In this document: positions 44,580 to 55,825 of the stretch, piece after piece
Position numbering within the stretch: position 1 is the stretch's first letter
How the letters are laid out: each line of letters opens with the position of its first letter
Source of the DNA: Pseudomonas kilonensis
GTDB taxonomy: Bacteria; Pseudomonadota; Gammaproteobacteria; Pseudomonadales; Pseudomonadaceae
Length of the DNA: 64,000 nt
NCBI RefSeq assembly: GCF_001269885.1
Contig: NZ_LHVH01000014.1
Coordinates: 1 to 64,000, forward strand
Direction: 5' to 3'
Position numbers and translations under genes: made by a program
The notes under the pieces: generated by a model
What the model was told of the DNA's origin: nothing
Database searches by the model: none
Seen by the model: only the letters and a program-made list of their open reading frames with translations

Positions 44580-46994
44580 TCAGAACAACACCTTGGCCAC
44601 ATCCGCAAACCGCTTGGCAAAGTGCACCGTGACACCTTCCTTGAGGTAGTCCGGCAGTTCTTCGAAGTTGCCCCGGTTGGCTTCCGGCAGGATCAGCTCG
44701 TTGATTTTCTGCCGCCGCGCCGCGATGACCTTCTCGCGCACCCCGCCAATCGGCAGGACGTGCCCGGTGAGGGTCAGTTCGCCGGTCATGGCCACGCCTT
44801 TTTTCGGCGGCTGGTTGCGGGCCAGGGACAGCAACGCGCTGGCCATGGTCACGCCGGCGCTCGGGCCGTCCTTGGGCGTGGCGCCTTCCGGTACGTGCAG
44901 GTGAACGAAGGCCTCGTCAAAGAACTTCGGATCGCCACCAAATTGCTTCAGGTGCGAACTGACGTAGCTGTGGGCGATTTCCGCCGATTCCTTCATCACG
45001 TCCCCCAGTTGCCCGGTCAGCTTGAAGCCGCGATTGAGGGTGTGGATGCGCGTTGCTTCGATCGGCAAGGTCGCGCCGCCCATGCTGGTCCAGGCCAGGC
45101 CGGTAATCACGCCGATGCCGGACAACACCTGCTCGTTGCGGAACACCGGTTTACCCAGCGAGGCCTCGAGGTCCTTCGGCCCGAGCTTGATCATGGCCTT
45201 GGGGTCGTCGATCAGCTTCATCACCGCCTTGCGCACCAGTTTGCCCAGCTGTTTTTCCAGCTGTCGCACCCCGGCTTCACGGGCATAACCGTCGATCAGG
45301 GCCTTGAGGGCGCTGTCGTTGATGCTCAGGCTGCCCTTGGACACGCCGGCCTTGGCCAGTTGCTTGGGCCACAAGTGACGCTTGGCGATGGCGACTTTTT
45401 CTTCGGTGATGTAGCCCGACAGGCGGATCACTTCCATCCGGTCCAGCAGCGGGCCGGGGATCGAGTCCAGAGTGTTGGCGGTGCAGACGAAGAGCACTTT
45501 CGACAGGTCCAGGCGCAGGTCCAGGTAGTGGTCGAGGAATTCGACGTTCTGCTCCGGGTCGAGGGTCTCCAGCAGGGCCGAGGCCGGGTCGCCCTGGTAG
45601 CTCTGGCCCATCTTGTCGATCTCGTCGAGCATGATCACCGGGTTCATCACTTCGACATCTTTCAGTGCCTGCACCAGCTTGCCCGGCTGGGCGCCGATGT
45701 AGGTGCGCCGATGCCCCTTGATCTCGGCTTCATCACGCATGCCGCCGAGGCTGAAACGGTAGAACGGTCGCCCGAGGGACTCGGCGATGGATTTGCCGAC
45801 ACTGGTCTTGCCCACGCCCGGCGGACCCACCAGCAGCACGATGGAACCGCTGATCTCGCCTTTGTAGGCGCCAACGGCGAGGAATTCGAGGATGCGCTCC
45901 TTGATGTCGTCCAGGCCGGCGTGGTGCTGGTCGAGCACCTTGCGCGCATGCTTGAGGTCGAGTTTGTCCTGGCCATACACGCCCCACGGCACCGAGGTCG
46001 CCCAATCCAGGTAATTGCGGGTGACGGCATATTCCGGCGAGCCGGTTTCCAGGATCGAGAGTTTGTTCATTTCCTCTTCGATGCGTTTCTGCGCCTGGGC
46101 CGGCAGCACTTTGCCTTCGAGCCGCTGCTCGAACTGTTCGATATCGGCGCTGCGGTCGTCTTTGGTCAGCCCCAGCTCCTGCTGGATGACCTTGAGCTGC
46201 TCCTTGAGGAAGAACTGGCGCTGATGTTCGCCGATCTTGTTGTTGACCTCGGCGGAAATTTCTTTTTGCAGCCGCGCCACTTCGACTTCCTTGCGCAGCA
46301 TCGGCAGGACTTTTTCCATGCGCTTGAGCATGGGCACGCAGTCGAGCACTTCCTGCAGTTCATTGCCGGTGGCGGAGGTGAGCGCAGCGGCAAAGTCGGT
46401 CAGCGGCGAAGGGTCGTTGGGGCTGAAGCGGTTGAGGTAGTTCTTCAGCTCTTCGCTGTACAGCGGGTTGAGCGGCAGCAGTTCCTTGATCGCGTTGATC
46501 AGCGCCATGCCGTAGGCCTTGACCTCATCGGTCGGCTCGCTCGGCTGGTGCGGGTATTCGACTTCCACCAGGTACGGTGGGCGATGGTGCTTGAGCCAGG
46601 TGCGGATACGCACGCGGGTCAGGCCCTGGGCGACAAATTGCAGTTTGCCGCCTTCCCGGCTGGCGTGGTGCACCTTCACCAGCGTGCCGTACAGCGGCAG
46701 TTTGGAGGTGTCGAAATGGCGCGGGTCTTCCTGGGGCGAGTCCATGAAGAACAGTGCCAGGGAGTGATGGTCGGACTTGGCCACCAGCTCCAGGGTCTCG
46801 GCCCATGGTTCTTCGTTGACGATGACCGGCAACACCTGGGCCGGGAAGAATGGACGATTGTGGATCGGGATGATGTAGACCTTGTCCGGCAAATTCTGGC
46901 CAGGCAGGGCCAGGCCGGTGCCGGAGGAGGTGTGTTCGATGTGTTCGGAGTCAGCGTAATCGTGAGTGGCTTCTGTAGAGTGCTGGTCGCTCAT
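44580..46994 (-). CDS. lon: ATP-dependent protease Lon
   Basis: Lon degrades misfolded and regulatory proteins. The N-terminal substrate domain (about 30-310) starts with KVYIIPIHNRPFFPAQVLPV. The AAA+ module has LLVGPPGVGKTSVGKSIAES (Walker A) and VIMLDEIDKM (Walker B). The protease domain carries the catalytic Ser in KDGPSAGVTMA and Lys in GGVREKVIAA. I start at ATG 46994 (MSDQHSTEAT), preceded by AGGTG, for 804 residues. It stands apart from the usual clpX-lon-hupB order, so it may be a second lon copy of the genome. Confidence 0.95.
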   Translation of the reverse strand: MSDQHSTEATHDYADSEHIEHTSSGTGLALPGQNLPDKVYIIPIHNRPFFPAQVLPVIVNEEPWAETLELVAKSDHHSLALFFMDSPQEDPRHFDTSKLPLYGTLVKVHHASREGGKLQFVAQGLTRVRIRTWLKHHRPPYLVEVEYPHQPSEPTDEVKAYGMALINAIKELLPLNPLYSEELKNYLNRFSPNDPSPLTDFAAALTSATGNELQEVLDCVPMLKRMEKVLPMLRKEVEVARLQKEISAEVNNKIGEHQRQFFLKEQLKVIQQELGLTKDDRSADIEQFEQRLEGKVLPAQAQKRIEEEMNKLSILETGSPEYAVTRNYLDWATSVPWGVYGQDKLDLKHARKVLDQHHAGLDDIKERILEFLAVGAYKGEISGSIVLLVGPPGVGKTSVGKSIAESLGRPFYRFSLGGMRDEAEIKGHRRTYIGAQPGKLVQALKDVEVMNPVIMLDEIDKMGQSYQGDPASALLETLDPEQNVEFLDHYLDLRLDLSKVLFVCTANTLDSIPGPLLDRMEVIRLSGYITEEKVAIAKRHLWPKQLAKAGVSKGSLSINDSALKALIDGYAREAGVRQLEKQLGKLVRKAVMKLIDDPKAMIKLGPKDLEASLGKPVFRNEQVLSGIGVITGLAWTSMGGATLPIEATRIHTLNRGFKLTGQLGDVMKESAEIAHSYVSSHLKQFGGDPKFFDEAFVHLHVPEGATPKDGPSAGVTMASALLSLARNQPPKKGVAMTGELTLTGHVLPIGGVREKVIAARRQKINELILPEANRGNFEELPDYLKEGVTVHFAKRFADVAKVLF

Positions 46995-47095
46995 GGGGCA
47001 CCTGCGCAATGGGGTATGGGTCTTAGATGGGGCAGGTGGGGGGTGGTTTCAATGGAGGGTGATTGTTAGCGGTTATTTCATTGGCCGGTTCTGCC

Positions 47096-47197
47096 CCGTA
47101 GGAGCTGCCGAGCGAAGCGAGGCTGCGATCTTTCCCCTGACGCTTGAGTCTCAAGTGAAAGATCAAAAGATCGCAGCCTGCGGCAGCTCCTACGGGA
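47096..47197. repeat. Inverted pair of a third REP family (GTAGGAGCTGCCG)
   Basis: CCCGTAGGAGCTGCCGAG and its counterpart GGCAGCTCCTACGGG flank a region with GGCTGCGATCTTT / AAAGATCGCAGCC. This family is distinct from the other two in the window. It lies between lon and the MFS gene end. Confidence 0.85.
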
Positions 47198-47203
47198 GGC
47201 GCG

Positions 47204-48517
47204 TCAGGCGACCCGGTTCAAGTCGTTATGACGCGTCTCCTTCAGGCACAGCACGGCGATCACACTAAGCAGCGCGGCCGCTGAAACATAACCCCCGACA
47301 TAGCTCAAACCGCCCATCGCCACCAGTTTCTGGGCGAAGAACGGCGCGGCCGAGGCGCCGACGATGCCGCCCAGGTTGTAGGCCGCCGAGGCACCGGTGT
47401 AGCGCACGTGGGTCGGAAACAGTTCTGGTAGCAAGGCGCCCATGGGGGCGAAGGTCACCCCCATCAGGAACAGCTCGATGCACAGGAACAGCGCCACGCC
47501 GCCGGTCGAGCCGTGGGTCAACAAGGGTTCCATGAGGAAACCCGAGGCAATCGCCAATACGCCGCCGATGATCAGCACCGGCTTGCGTCCGTAGCGGTCG
47601 CTGGCCCAGGCCGACAGGGGCGTAGCGGCGGCCATGAACAGCACGGCAAAGCACAGCAGGCCCAGGAAGGTCTCGCGGCTGTAGCCGAGGGTGGACACGC
47701 CGTAGCTCAGGGAAAACACCGTCGAGATATAGAACAGCGCGTAACACACCACCATCGCCGCCGCGCCCAGCAAGGTTGGCGCCCAGTACTGGCTGAACAG
47801 CTCGACCAACGGCACCTTCACTCGCTCCTGGCGGGCCATGGCATTGGCGAACACCGGGGTTTCGTGGAGCTTGAGCCGCACATAGAGGCCGACGATCACC
47901 AGTACGGCACTGAGCAGGAACGGAATCCGCCAGCCCCAGGCGCGGAACTGCTCGTCGTCAAGGGTCATGGCCAGGGTCAGGAACAGCCCGTTGGCCGCCA
48001 GGAAGCCGATGGAGGGCCCCAGCTGGGGGAACATGCCGAACCAGGCACGCTTGCCCTTGGGCGCGTTCTCGGTGGCAAGCAGCGCCGCGCCGCCCCATTC
48101 ACCGCCCAACCCCAGGCCCTGGCCGAAACGCAGCACGCACAGCAGGATCGGCGCCCAGGCGCCAATGCTGGCGTAGCCCGGCAGCACGCCGATGAGCGTG
48201 GTGCACACACCCATCAGCAGCAGGGACGCCACCAGCGTCGACTTGCGCCCGATCCGGTCGCCGAAATGGCCGAACAGCGCAGAGCCCAACGGGCGTGCGA
48301 GGAAGGCGATGCCGAACGTCAGGAAGGACGACAGCATCTGTGCCGTGCCTGAGGTTTGCGGGAAGAACACCGGCCCGATCACCAGGGCCGCAGCCGTGGC
48401 GTAGACGTAGAAGTCGTAGAACTCGATGGCGGTGCCGATGAAACTCGCGGTGGCCACGCGGGTGGCCGAATTTGTCGGCTGGGCAGACACAGCCTCGTTG
48501 CAGGTAGCGGTCGTCAT
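47204..48517 (-). CDS. MFS transporter, metabolite:H+ symporter (MHS) type
   Basis: The 437-residue protein has 12 predicted membrane segments. Features of the MHS subfamily are GTAIEFYDFYVYATAAAL in the first helix, HFGDRIGRKSTLVASLLL in the loop 2-3 motif, and GLGLGGEWGGAALLATENAP. Relatives carry shikimate, proline/betaine, citrate or 2-oxoglutarate; the substrate here is unknown. I start at ATG 48517, since AGGGA lies 7 nt before it; the ATG seven codons further out has no such site. Confidence 0.88.
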   Translation of the reverse strand: MTTATCNEAVSAQPTNSATRVATASFIGTAIEFYDFYVYATAAALVIGPVFFPQTSGTAQMLSSFLTFGIAFLARPLGSALFGHFGDRIGRKSTLVASLLLMGVCTTLIGVLPGYASIGAWAPILLCVLRFGQGLGLGGEWGGAALLATENAPKGKRAWFGMFPQLGPSIGFLAANGLFLTLAMTLDDEQFRAWGWRIPFLLSAVLVIVGLYVRLKLHETPVFANAMARQERVKVPLVELFSQYWAPTLLGAAAMVVCYALFYISTVFSLSYGVSTLGYSRETFLGLLCFAVLFMAAATPLSAWASDRYGRKPVLIIGGVLAIASGFLMEPLLTHGSTGGVALFLCIELFLMGVTFAPMGALLPELFPTHVRYTGASAAYNLGGIVGASAAPFFAQKLVAMGGLSYVGGYVSAAALLSVIAVLCLKETRHNDLNRVA

Positions 48518-48772
48518 GCGGTTATCCCTGACAGTCATGTGCTCCGTTGGAGCGAATTATTATGGTCGAACACCCAGGGATGTGGGCGGGTATCCTTTCG
48601 CTGTTTCGGGTAGGAACAGCCGCAGGACTGATGCTGATTTTGCCGATGAACCGGCTGGGTGCGGGTAAGCACGGGGTTCGGGCGGGGCTGGGTAAGCGGC
48701 TTGAGTATAGGAAGGGGGCTAACGAATCAACAAGAGAGCCCGCACACAATATTGAAGCGTGCGCTGGGCTTT

Positions 48773-48907
48773 TTGTGGCGAGGGGATTTATCCCCGCTGG
48801 GCTGCGAAGCGGCCCCAAATACAGTCAACTCAATTTTGCCTGGCACACCGAGTTGCCGGGTTTTAGGGCTGCTTCGCAGCCCAGCGGGGATAAATCCCCT
48901 CGCCACA
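48773..48907. repeat. Inverted pair of the GGGGATTTATCCCC REP family
   Basis: TGTGGCGAGGGGATTTATCC and its complement flank GCTGCGAAGCGG and CTGCTTCGCAGCCC hairpin arms. The 420-bp gap 48518-48937 holds this pair; 48518-48770 must contain the MFS promoter on the reverse strand, and I see no gene there. Confidence 0.85.
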
Positions 48908-48937
48908 ACTGTGTTTTACCTTGAGCCTGGGGGGGAT

Positions 48938-50179
48938 TCAGGAAGCCGTGGGCACCGAACTGTTATGCCACGCCAGCACCTGGCTGACACGGTTGTCCAC
49001 GGTTTCGATGATTTCCAGCCGATAACGGCCGATCTTCAGGCACACCGGGCTTTCGGGGATGGTTTCCAGGGCTTCGGTCACCAGCCCGTTGAGGGTCTTG
49101 GGGCCGTCGCAAGGCAGGTGCCAGCCCAGGGTCCTGTTCAATTCGCGGATCGACGCCGCGCCATCGATCATCAGGCGACCATCGGGCTGGGGATGGATGT
49201 GGGGGTTATCGAGGCTGTGCTCGCTCTCGAATTCGCCGACGATTTCTTCCAGGATATCTTCCAGGGTGACGATGCCCAGCACTTCGCCGTACTCGTCCAC
49301 CACCATGCCCAGGCGCCGCTGCTGCTTGTGGAAATTCAGCAATTGCAGTTGCAGTGGCGTGCTTTCGGGGACGAAGTAGGGCTCGTGGGAGGCGGTCAGC
49401 AGCGCTTCCTTGGTCAGGCTCGCGTCCGCCAGCAAATGACGGATCTGGCGCGTGTTGAGCACCGCTTCGACCTGGTTGATGTCGCTGTGGAACATCGGTA
49501 GGCGGGTACGCCGGTTCAGGCGCAACTGTTCGATGATCTCGCCGATGGGGTCGTCGAGGTTGATCCCATCGACCTCGCTGCGGGGCACGAGGATATCGTT
49601 GACGGTGATGTTGTCCAGGGCGTGTATGCCGGAAATCGGGTGCAGCCGGCCGCCGCCGTGTTCAGGTTCGTGTTCGCTGCGCGGTGGCGCGGGCATTTCG
49701 TCGTCGCTCTGTTGCACCATGCTGGCCTTGCGCGCAAAGGGGCGCAGCAAAAATTGGCTGGCACCATTCAACAGCCAGGCAAACGGATAGAGGATCTTCA
49801 ACGGTATGCCCAGCAAGGCGTTGCCCAGGGCCAGCACCGCTTCGGGTTGGCGGGTGGCCAAGGTGCGCGGCAGGTAGTCGGCAAACACCAGCAGGGCAGC
49901 GCCGCTGCCGAGCCAGGCTACCCAAGGGCCGTTTTCCAGCCAGGTAAAGATCGCCAGCAAGGTGCCGATGACCACGGCCAGGGTGCGGCAGAGGGTATTG
50001 CACAGGATCAGGCTGGCCAACGGGAACGTCAGCGCTGCCAGTGGCTTGTCACTGGCGCGCGAAGCTGTGCGCTGGGCCAGCAGGTGCTGCTGGGCGGCTT
50101 CGATGGCGGTGAACAGGGCCGACCAGAGGATCAGCACCACCAGCACGGCAAACAGCGGCGCCACGGGCAACGTATCCAT
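48938..50179 (-). CDS. CNNM/CorB-like transporter (DUF21 plus CBS pair)
   Basis: The 413-residue protein has an N-terminal DUF21 membrane domain of three to four segments (MDTLPVAPLFAVLVVLILW; ADYLPRTLATRQPEAV). A CBS pair follows at about 200-320 (ILVPRSEVDGINLDDPIGE; MVDEYGEVLGIVTLEDILEE), with a C-terminal CorC/HlyC domain. Such proteins mediate or control Mg and Co efflux. Position next to a CcsA-like gene and ffh matches the E. coli yfjD-ypjD-ffh order. Confidence 0.88.
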   Translation of the reverse strand: MDTLPVAPLFAVLVVLILWSALFTAIEAAQQHLLAQRTASRASDKPLAALTFPLASLILCNTLCRTLAVVIGTLLAIFTWLENGPWVAWLGSGAALLVFADYLPRTLATRQPEAVLALGNALLGIPLKILYPFAWLLNGASQFLLRPFARKASMVQQSDDEMPAPPRSEHEPEHGGGRLHPISGIHALDNITVNDILVPRSEVDGINLDDPIGEIIEQLRLNRRTRLPMFHSDINQVEAVLNTRQIRHLLADASLTKEALLTASHEPYFVPESTPLQLQLLNFHKQQRRLGMVVDEYGEVLGIVTLEDILEEIVGEFESEHSLDNPHIHPQPDGRLMIDGAASIRELNRTLGWHLPCDGPKTLNGLVTEALETIPESPVCLKIGRYRLEIIETVDNRVSQVLAWHNSSVPTAS

Positions 50180-50191
50180 CAGCGCCGTCCG

Positions 50192-51004
50192 TCACACATG
50201 CAGGATGTATTCGCGGACCAGCTTACTGCCGAAGTACGCGAGCATCAGCAGGCAGAAACCGGCCAGGGTCCAGCGAATCGCCTTGTGGCCGCGCCAGCCG
50301 AGGCGGTTGCGGCCCCACAGCAGCACGCTGAAGACGATCCACGCCAGGCAGGCCAGCAGGGTCTTGTGCACCAGGTGCTGGGCGAACAGGTTCTCTACGA
50401 ACAGCCAGCCGGAGATCAGCGACAGCGACAACAGGCTCCAGCCGGCCCAGAGGAAGCCGAACAACAGGCTTTCCATGGTTTGCAATGGCGGGAAGTTGCG
50501 GATCAGCCCGGACGGGTGCTTGTTTTTGAGCTGGTGGTCTTGCACCAGCAGCAGCAAGGCCTGGAACACCGCGATGGTGAACAGGCCATAGGCGAGGATC
50601 GACAGCAGGATGTGGGCTAGGATGCCTGGCTCTTCGTCGATGATCTGCACCGTGCCCGACGGCGCGAATTGCGCCAGCAGCACCGTCGCCAGCCCCAGCG
50701 GGAACAGCAGCACCAGCAGGTTTTCCACCGGAATGCGCGAGCAGGCCAGCAGCGTCAGGGCGATCACGGCGACGGCGATCAGGCTGGCGGCGTTGAAGAA
50801 GTCCAGGCCCAGGCCGATCGGTGTCATCAGGTGGGTATAAAGGCTGGTCGCGTGACCGAGCACCGCCAGCACGCCAAGCGTAACCAGCAGGCGTTTGTTC
50901 GCCTTGGCGCCGGTGGCCAGGCGGGTGCCTTGATAGAGGGTCGCAGCGGCATAAAGGCAAGCGGCGGCGAGCGTGGCAAGCAAGCTGGGTGACAAGGGGA
51001 GCAT
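50192..51004 (-). CDS. CcsA/YpjD-like inner-membrane protein
   Basis: The 270-residue protein has eight hydrophobic segments and belongs to the CcsA/CcmC-type heme-handling fold. GILAHILLSILAYGLFTIAV and AQHLVHKTLLACLAWIVF carry the conserved histidines. It is the YpjD homologue by position. Whether it takes part in cytochrome c assembly is not shown; Pseudomonas has a separate Ccm system. I start at ATG 51004 (MLPLSPSLLATLAAACLY), because the 24 upstream residues are not membrane-like. It is divergent from ffh. Confidence 0.85.
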   Translation of the reverse strand: MLPLSPSLLATLAAACLYAAATLYQGTRLATGAKANKRLLVTLGVLAVLGHATSLYTHLMTPIGLGLDFFNAASLIAVAVIALTLLACSRIPVENLLVLLFPLGLATVLLAQFAPSGTVQIIDEEPGILAHILLSILAYGLFTIAVFQALLLLVQDHQLKNKHPSGLIRNFPPLQTMESLLFGFLWAGWSLLSLSLISGWLFVENLFAQHLVHKTLLACLAWIVFSVLLWGRNRLGWRGHKAIRWTLAGFCLLMLAYFGSKLVREYILHV

Positions 51005-51110
51005 AAATCCTGTTAGGCAAGCCCGAAAGGCGCTGAGTTTGGCATAGAACCCCCTCCGCACGAAAGACCACCGCAACTGACAGTAAGGTGTACGTCGCCC
51101 GCTTCTTCGC

Positions 51111-51116
51111 TATAAT
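51111..51116 (+). promoter_or_regulatory. ffh -10 box
   Basis: A perfect TATAAT lies 94 bp before the ffh start. The -35 at the matching spacing (GTGTAC) is poor, so the promoter may rely on an activator or on the upstream element. A 95-nt leader would result. Confidence 0.45.
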
Positions 51117-51210
51117 CCGCGACCTGCCCACGCCGCAGGCTCGCCGAGCACATTTTTCACGGTCTGGGCCGCCATTATCCCGGTCTCATCTGGGCCTGAA
51201 AGGATCGCGC

Positions 51211-52587
<1,377 letters not shown>

Positions 52588-52595
52588 AGAATCTG

Positions 52596-52636
52596 CGCCG
52601 ACTGTCATGTCGGCGTTGCCCCGCACGGATGCGGGG
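52596..52636 (+). terminator. Two stem-loops after ffh
   Basis: CGCCGAC (52596-52602) pairs with GTCGGCG (52609-52615), and CCCCGC (52619-52624) with GCGGGG (52631-52636). Neither has a T run right after it, so they may slow decay or act with Rho. Confidence 0.45.
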
Positions 52637-52738
52637 ATCTCCAGCAAACCCGCGCTACGCGGGAGCTGACTTGCCGTTTTTCATGACGGCTCTATGGCAA
52701 ATCTTGATCGCATGGCGCCAGGCGCCGGAAAAAGACAT

Positions 52739-52766
52739 TTGCAAAAGTCCGGATATTCCTTAGAAT
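52739..52766 (+). promoter_or_regulatory. Candidate rpsP operon promoter
   Basis: TTGCAA (52739-52744) and TAGAAT (52761-52766) are 16 bp apart and 72 bp before rpsP. They are reasonable sigma-70 boxes for the rpsP-rimM-trmD-rplS operon. Confidence 0.55.
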
Positions 52767-52838
52767 ATGCGGCCTTTCGGGCACCTATGCCCGCTGTGCA
52801 TTTAGATTTGCAGCACCGACTACAGGAACGATGTTCAC

Positions 52839-53090
52839 ATGCTAACAATCCGTCTTGCCCTTGGCGGCTCCAAAAAGCGCCCGTTTTACCACCTGACCGT
52901 AACCGACAGCCGCAACCCGCGTGACGGTTCCCACAAGGAGCAGGTTGGTTTCTTCAACCCTGTTGCCCGTGGTCAGGAAGTTCGTCTGTCCGTGAACCAA
53001 GAGCGCGTAGCCTACTGGCTGAGCGTTGGTGCACAACCTTCTGAGCGCGTTGCTCAGTTGTTGAAGGAATCGGCTAAGGCTGCGGCCTGA
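52839..53090 (+). CDS. rpsP: 30S ribosomal protein bS16
   Basis: The 83-residue basic protein opens [20 protein letters not shown] and continues [20 protein letters not shown], both bS16 signatures. It is the first gene of the rpsP-rimM-trmD-rplS operon, an order conserved across proteobacteria that combines ribosomal proteins with 30S maturation and tRNA m1G37 methylation. rimM starts 5 bp after its stop. Confidence 0.97.
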   Translation: MLTIRLALGGSKKRPFYHLTVTDSRNPRDGSHKEQVGFFNPVARGQEVRLSVNQERVAYWLSVGAQPSERVAQLLKESAKAAA

Positions 53091-53095
53091 GCAAT

Positions 53096-53632
53096 ATGAA
53101 CGCGACGCCAAAAGATGCTGATGATTTGATCGTTGTCGGCAAGATCTACTCTGTACATGGCGTTCGCGGCGAAGTGAAGGTGTATTCCTTTACTGATCCG
53201 ATCAAGAACCTGTTGGACTACAAAACCTGGACGCTCAAGCGCGAAGGTAGCGTGAAACAGGTGGAGCTGGTCAGCGGACGCGGGAACGACAAGTTCCTGG
53301 TCGCAAAGCTCAAGGATCTCGATGATCGTGAAGAAGCGCGTCTTCTGGCCGGTTATGAGATCTGCGTGCCGCGCAACCTGTTCCCTGAACTGACCGACGG
53401 CGAGTACTACTGGTACGAGCTGGTGGGTCTGAAGGTCATCGACCACCTCGGGCAATTGCTCGGGAAAATCGATCACCTGCTCGAGACCGGTTCGAACGAT
53501 GTCATGGTGGTCAAGCCTTGCGTCGGCAGCCTGGATGATCGCGAACGCCTGTTGCCCTATACCGAGCAATGCGTGTTGGCCGTCGACCTTGCCGCAGGCG
53601 AGATGAAGGTGGAATGGGATGCGGATTTCTAA
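53096..53632 (+). CDS. rimM: 16S rRNA processing protein RimM
   Basis: RimM helps assemble the 30S head around uS19. The 178-residue protein has an N-terminal beta-barrel ([19 protein letters not shown]) and a C-terminal PRC-barrel ([36 protein letters not shown]). The stop lies 2 bp before the trmD start, so the two are translationally coupled. Confidence 0.96.
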   Translation: MNATPKDADDLIVVGKIYSVHGVRGEVKVYSFTDPIKNLLDYKTWTLKREGSVKQVELVSGRGNDKFLVAKLKDLDDREEARLLAGYEICVPRNLFPELTDGEYYWYELVGLKVIDHLGQLLGKIDHLLETGSNDVMVVKPCVGSLDDRERLLPYTEQCVLAVDLAAGEMKVEWDADF

Positions 53633-53634
53633 AC

Positions 53635-54387
53635 GTGGCTAATTTGCGCGTTGAAGTCATTACATTGTTTCCCGAGATGTTTTCCGCCATCAGCGAGTAC
53701 GGCATAACCAGCCGCGCGGTGAAACAGGAGCTGTTGCAGCTCACCTGTTGGAATCCGCGGGACTACACCACGGATCGACATCACACTGTGGACGATCGCC
53801 CGTTTGGCGGTGGTCCGGGCATGGTGATGAAGATCAAGCCCCTGGAAGATGCGCTGGTTCAGGCCAGGACGGCAGCCGGGGAGGGTGCGAAGGTGATCTA
53901 CCTGTCGCCCCAAGGCCGTCAGCTGACTCAGTCGGCGGTACGCGAGCTGGCGAATTCGGATGCATTGATCCTGATTGCCGGCCGTTATGAAGGCATTGAC
54001 GAGCGTTTCATTGAAGCTCATGTCGATGAAGAGTGGTCGATTGGCGACTATGTACTGTCTGGCGGCGAGCTGCCGGCGATGGTCCTGATCGATGCGGTTA
54101 CACGACTGCTGCCTGGAGCTTTAGGGCATGCAGATTCCGCTGAGGAAGATTCCTTTACGGATGGTCTGCTGGATTGCCCGCACTACACCCGACCGGAGGT
54201 GTATGCGGATCAGCGTGTTCCCGACGTGTTGCTAAGTGGCAATCACGCGCACATCCGGCGTTGGCGTTTACAGCAGTCCCTTGGTCGGACCTATGAACGA
54301 CGCGCCGATCTTCTGGAAAGCCGCTCGCTTTCTGGAGAAGAGAAGAAGCTGCTCGAGGAATACATCCGCGAGCGGGACGATAGTTAA
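53635..54387 (+). CDS. trmD: tRNA (guanine-37-N1)-methyltransferase TrmD
   Basis: TrmD methylates G37 of tRNAs to prevent frameshifting. It is a trefoil-knot SPOUT enzyme: [20 protein letters not shown] at the start, [20 protein letters not shown], and the knot [20 protein letters not shown] followed by [21 protein letters not shown] start at GTG 53635 (250 residues), as the upstream frame overlaps rimM and does not match the family. Confidence 0.96.
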   Translation: MANLRVEVITLFPEMFSAISEYGITSRAVKQELLQLTCWNPRDYTTDRHHTVDDRPFGGGPGMVMKIKPLEDALVQARTAAGEGAKVIYLSPQGRQLTQSAVRELANSDALILIAGRYEGIDERFIEAHVDEEWSIGDYVLSGGELPAMVLIDAVTRLLPGALGHADSAEEDSFTDGLLDCPHYTRPEVYADQRVPDVLLSGNHAHIRRWRLQQSLGRTYERRADLLESRSLSGEEKKLLEEYIRERDDS

Positions 54388-54432
54388 CAACGTATCGATG
54401 GTGAGTCCGACGACTTGCCTTAGGAGCACAGC

Positions 54433-54783
54433 ATGACTAACAAAATCATCCTTGCACTCGAAGCAGAGCAGATGACCAAAGAAATCCCTACCTTTGCCCC
54501 AGGCGACACCATTGTCGTTCAGGTGAAAGTGAAGGAAGGCGACCGTTCCCGTCTGCAAGCGTTCGAAGGCGTCGTTATCGCCAAGCGTAACCGTGGCGTG
54601 AACAGTGCATTCACCGTTCGTAAAATCTCCAACGGTGTCGGCGTAGAGCGTACTTTCCAGACCTACAGCCCGCAAATCGACAGCATGGCTGTCAAGCGTC
54701 GCGGTGACGTACGTAAAGCCAAGCTGTACTACCTGCGTGACCTGTCGGGTAAAGCAGCTCGCATCAAGGAAAAACTGGCTTAA
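54433..54783 (+). CDS. rplS: 50S ribosomal protein bL19
   Basis: The 116-residue protein shows bL19 features: [40 protein letters not shown] and [20 protein letters not shown]. It is last in the operon, 45 bp after trmD, with a good AGGAG site and a strong terminator 18 bp past its stop. Confidence 0.97.
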
Positions 54784-54801
54784 GTCCAGCTTCCGATGCA
54801 A

Positions 54802-54829
54802 AAAAAAGCAGCCTGCGGGCTGCTTTTTT
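54802..54829 (+). terminator. Rho-independent terminator of the rpsP-rplS operon
   Basis: AAAAAAGCAGCC pairs with GGCTGCTTTTTT around TGCG, a perfect 12-bp stem with a T run. Confidence 0.93.
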
Positions 54830-54916
54830 GTTGCCTGCGATTTGCGCTTTGAGCACCCTGCATAGCTTCATTTGCCATATTGATGCTGTGTGTGCCCGCA
54901 TCCTTCAAGAGTTCAT

Positions 54917-55813
54917 ATGCCCGCCATCGATCATCCGCTGATAGACCAGTTTCTCGACGCCCTGTGGCTGGAGAAGGGCCTGTCCGATAACACCCGCGAT
55001 GCCTATCGCAGCGACCTGGCGCTGTTCAACGGTTGGCTGCAGGAAAACCACCTGGAACTGATCAATGCTGGCCGGGAGTTGATCCTCGATCACTTGGCGT
55101 GGCGCTTGGAGCAGAACTACAAACCTCGCTCGACGGCACGGTTTCTCTCCGGCCTGCGTGGGTTCTATCGCTATTTGCTGCGGGAAAAGCTGATCGCGGT
55201 GGACCCGACCTTGCGCGTGGAAATGCCGCAGCTGGGGCGCCCATTGCCCAAATCCCTGTCGGAAGCCGATGTGGAGGCGCTGCTGGCGGCACCCGACCTC
55301 AGCGAAGCCATCGGTCAGCGCGACCGGGCCATGCTGGAAGTCTTGTATGCCTGTGGCCTGCGGGTCACCGAGTTGATCAGCTTGACCCTGGAGCAGGTCA
55401 ACCTGCGCCAGGGCGTGCTGCGGGTGATGGGCAAAGGCAGCAAGGAACGCCTGGTGCCGATGGGTGAGGAAGCGATCGTCTGGGTCGAGCGCTACATGCG
55501 CGATGCCCGTCATGAGCTGCTGGGCGGGCGTCCCAGCGATGTGCTGTTTCCCAGCCTGCGCGGTGAGCAGATGACCCGCCAGACCTTCTGGCACCGCATC
55601 AAGCACCAGGCCAAGGTGGCCGGGATCGGCAAATCCCTCTCGCCCCACACCTTGCGCCATGCCTTTGCCACGCACTTGCTCAACCACGGCGCCGACTTGC
55701 GGGTGGTGCAGATGCTGCTAGGCCATAGCGACCTGTCCACCACCCAGATCTACACCCACGTCGCCCGGGCGCGGTTGCAGGACTTGCATGCCAAACACCA
55801 TCCGCGCGGCTGA
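54917..55813 (+). CDS. xerD: Site-specific tyrosine recombinase XerD
   Basis: XerD with XerC resolves chromosome dimers at dif under FtsK control. The N-terminal SAM-like domain starts MPAIDHPLIDQFLDALWLEK. The catalytic domain contains the Arg in LYACGLRVTELISLTL, the HTLRHAFATHLL box (His and Arg) and the tyrosine in LGHSDLSTTQIYTHVARARL. I start at ATG 54917 for 298 residues, the normal length. It is followed by a REP array and then dsbC, a common Pseudomonas order. Confidence 0.96.
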   Translation: MPAIDHPLIDQFLDALWLEKGLSDNTRDAYRSDLALFNGWLQENHLELINAGRELILDHLAWRLEQNYKPRSTARFLSGLRGFYRYLLREKLIAVDPTLRVEMPQLGRPLPKSLSEADVEALLAAPDLSEAIGQRDRAMLEVLYACGLRVTELISLTLEQVNLRQGVLRVMGKGSKERLVPMGEEAIVWVERYMRDARHELLGGRPSDVLFPSLRGEQMTRQTFWHRIKHQAKVAGIGKSLSPHTLRHAFATHLLNHGADLRVVQMLLGHSDLSTTQIYTHVARARLQDLHAKHHPRG

Positions 55814-55825
55814 ATGAAATTCCCT

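Noticed and set aside
44529..47069. 846-codon forward open frame opposite lon.
   Set aside because: It is a shadow of lon with no motif and no ribosome site.
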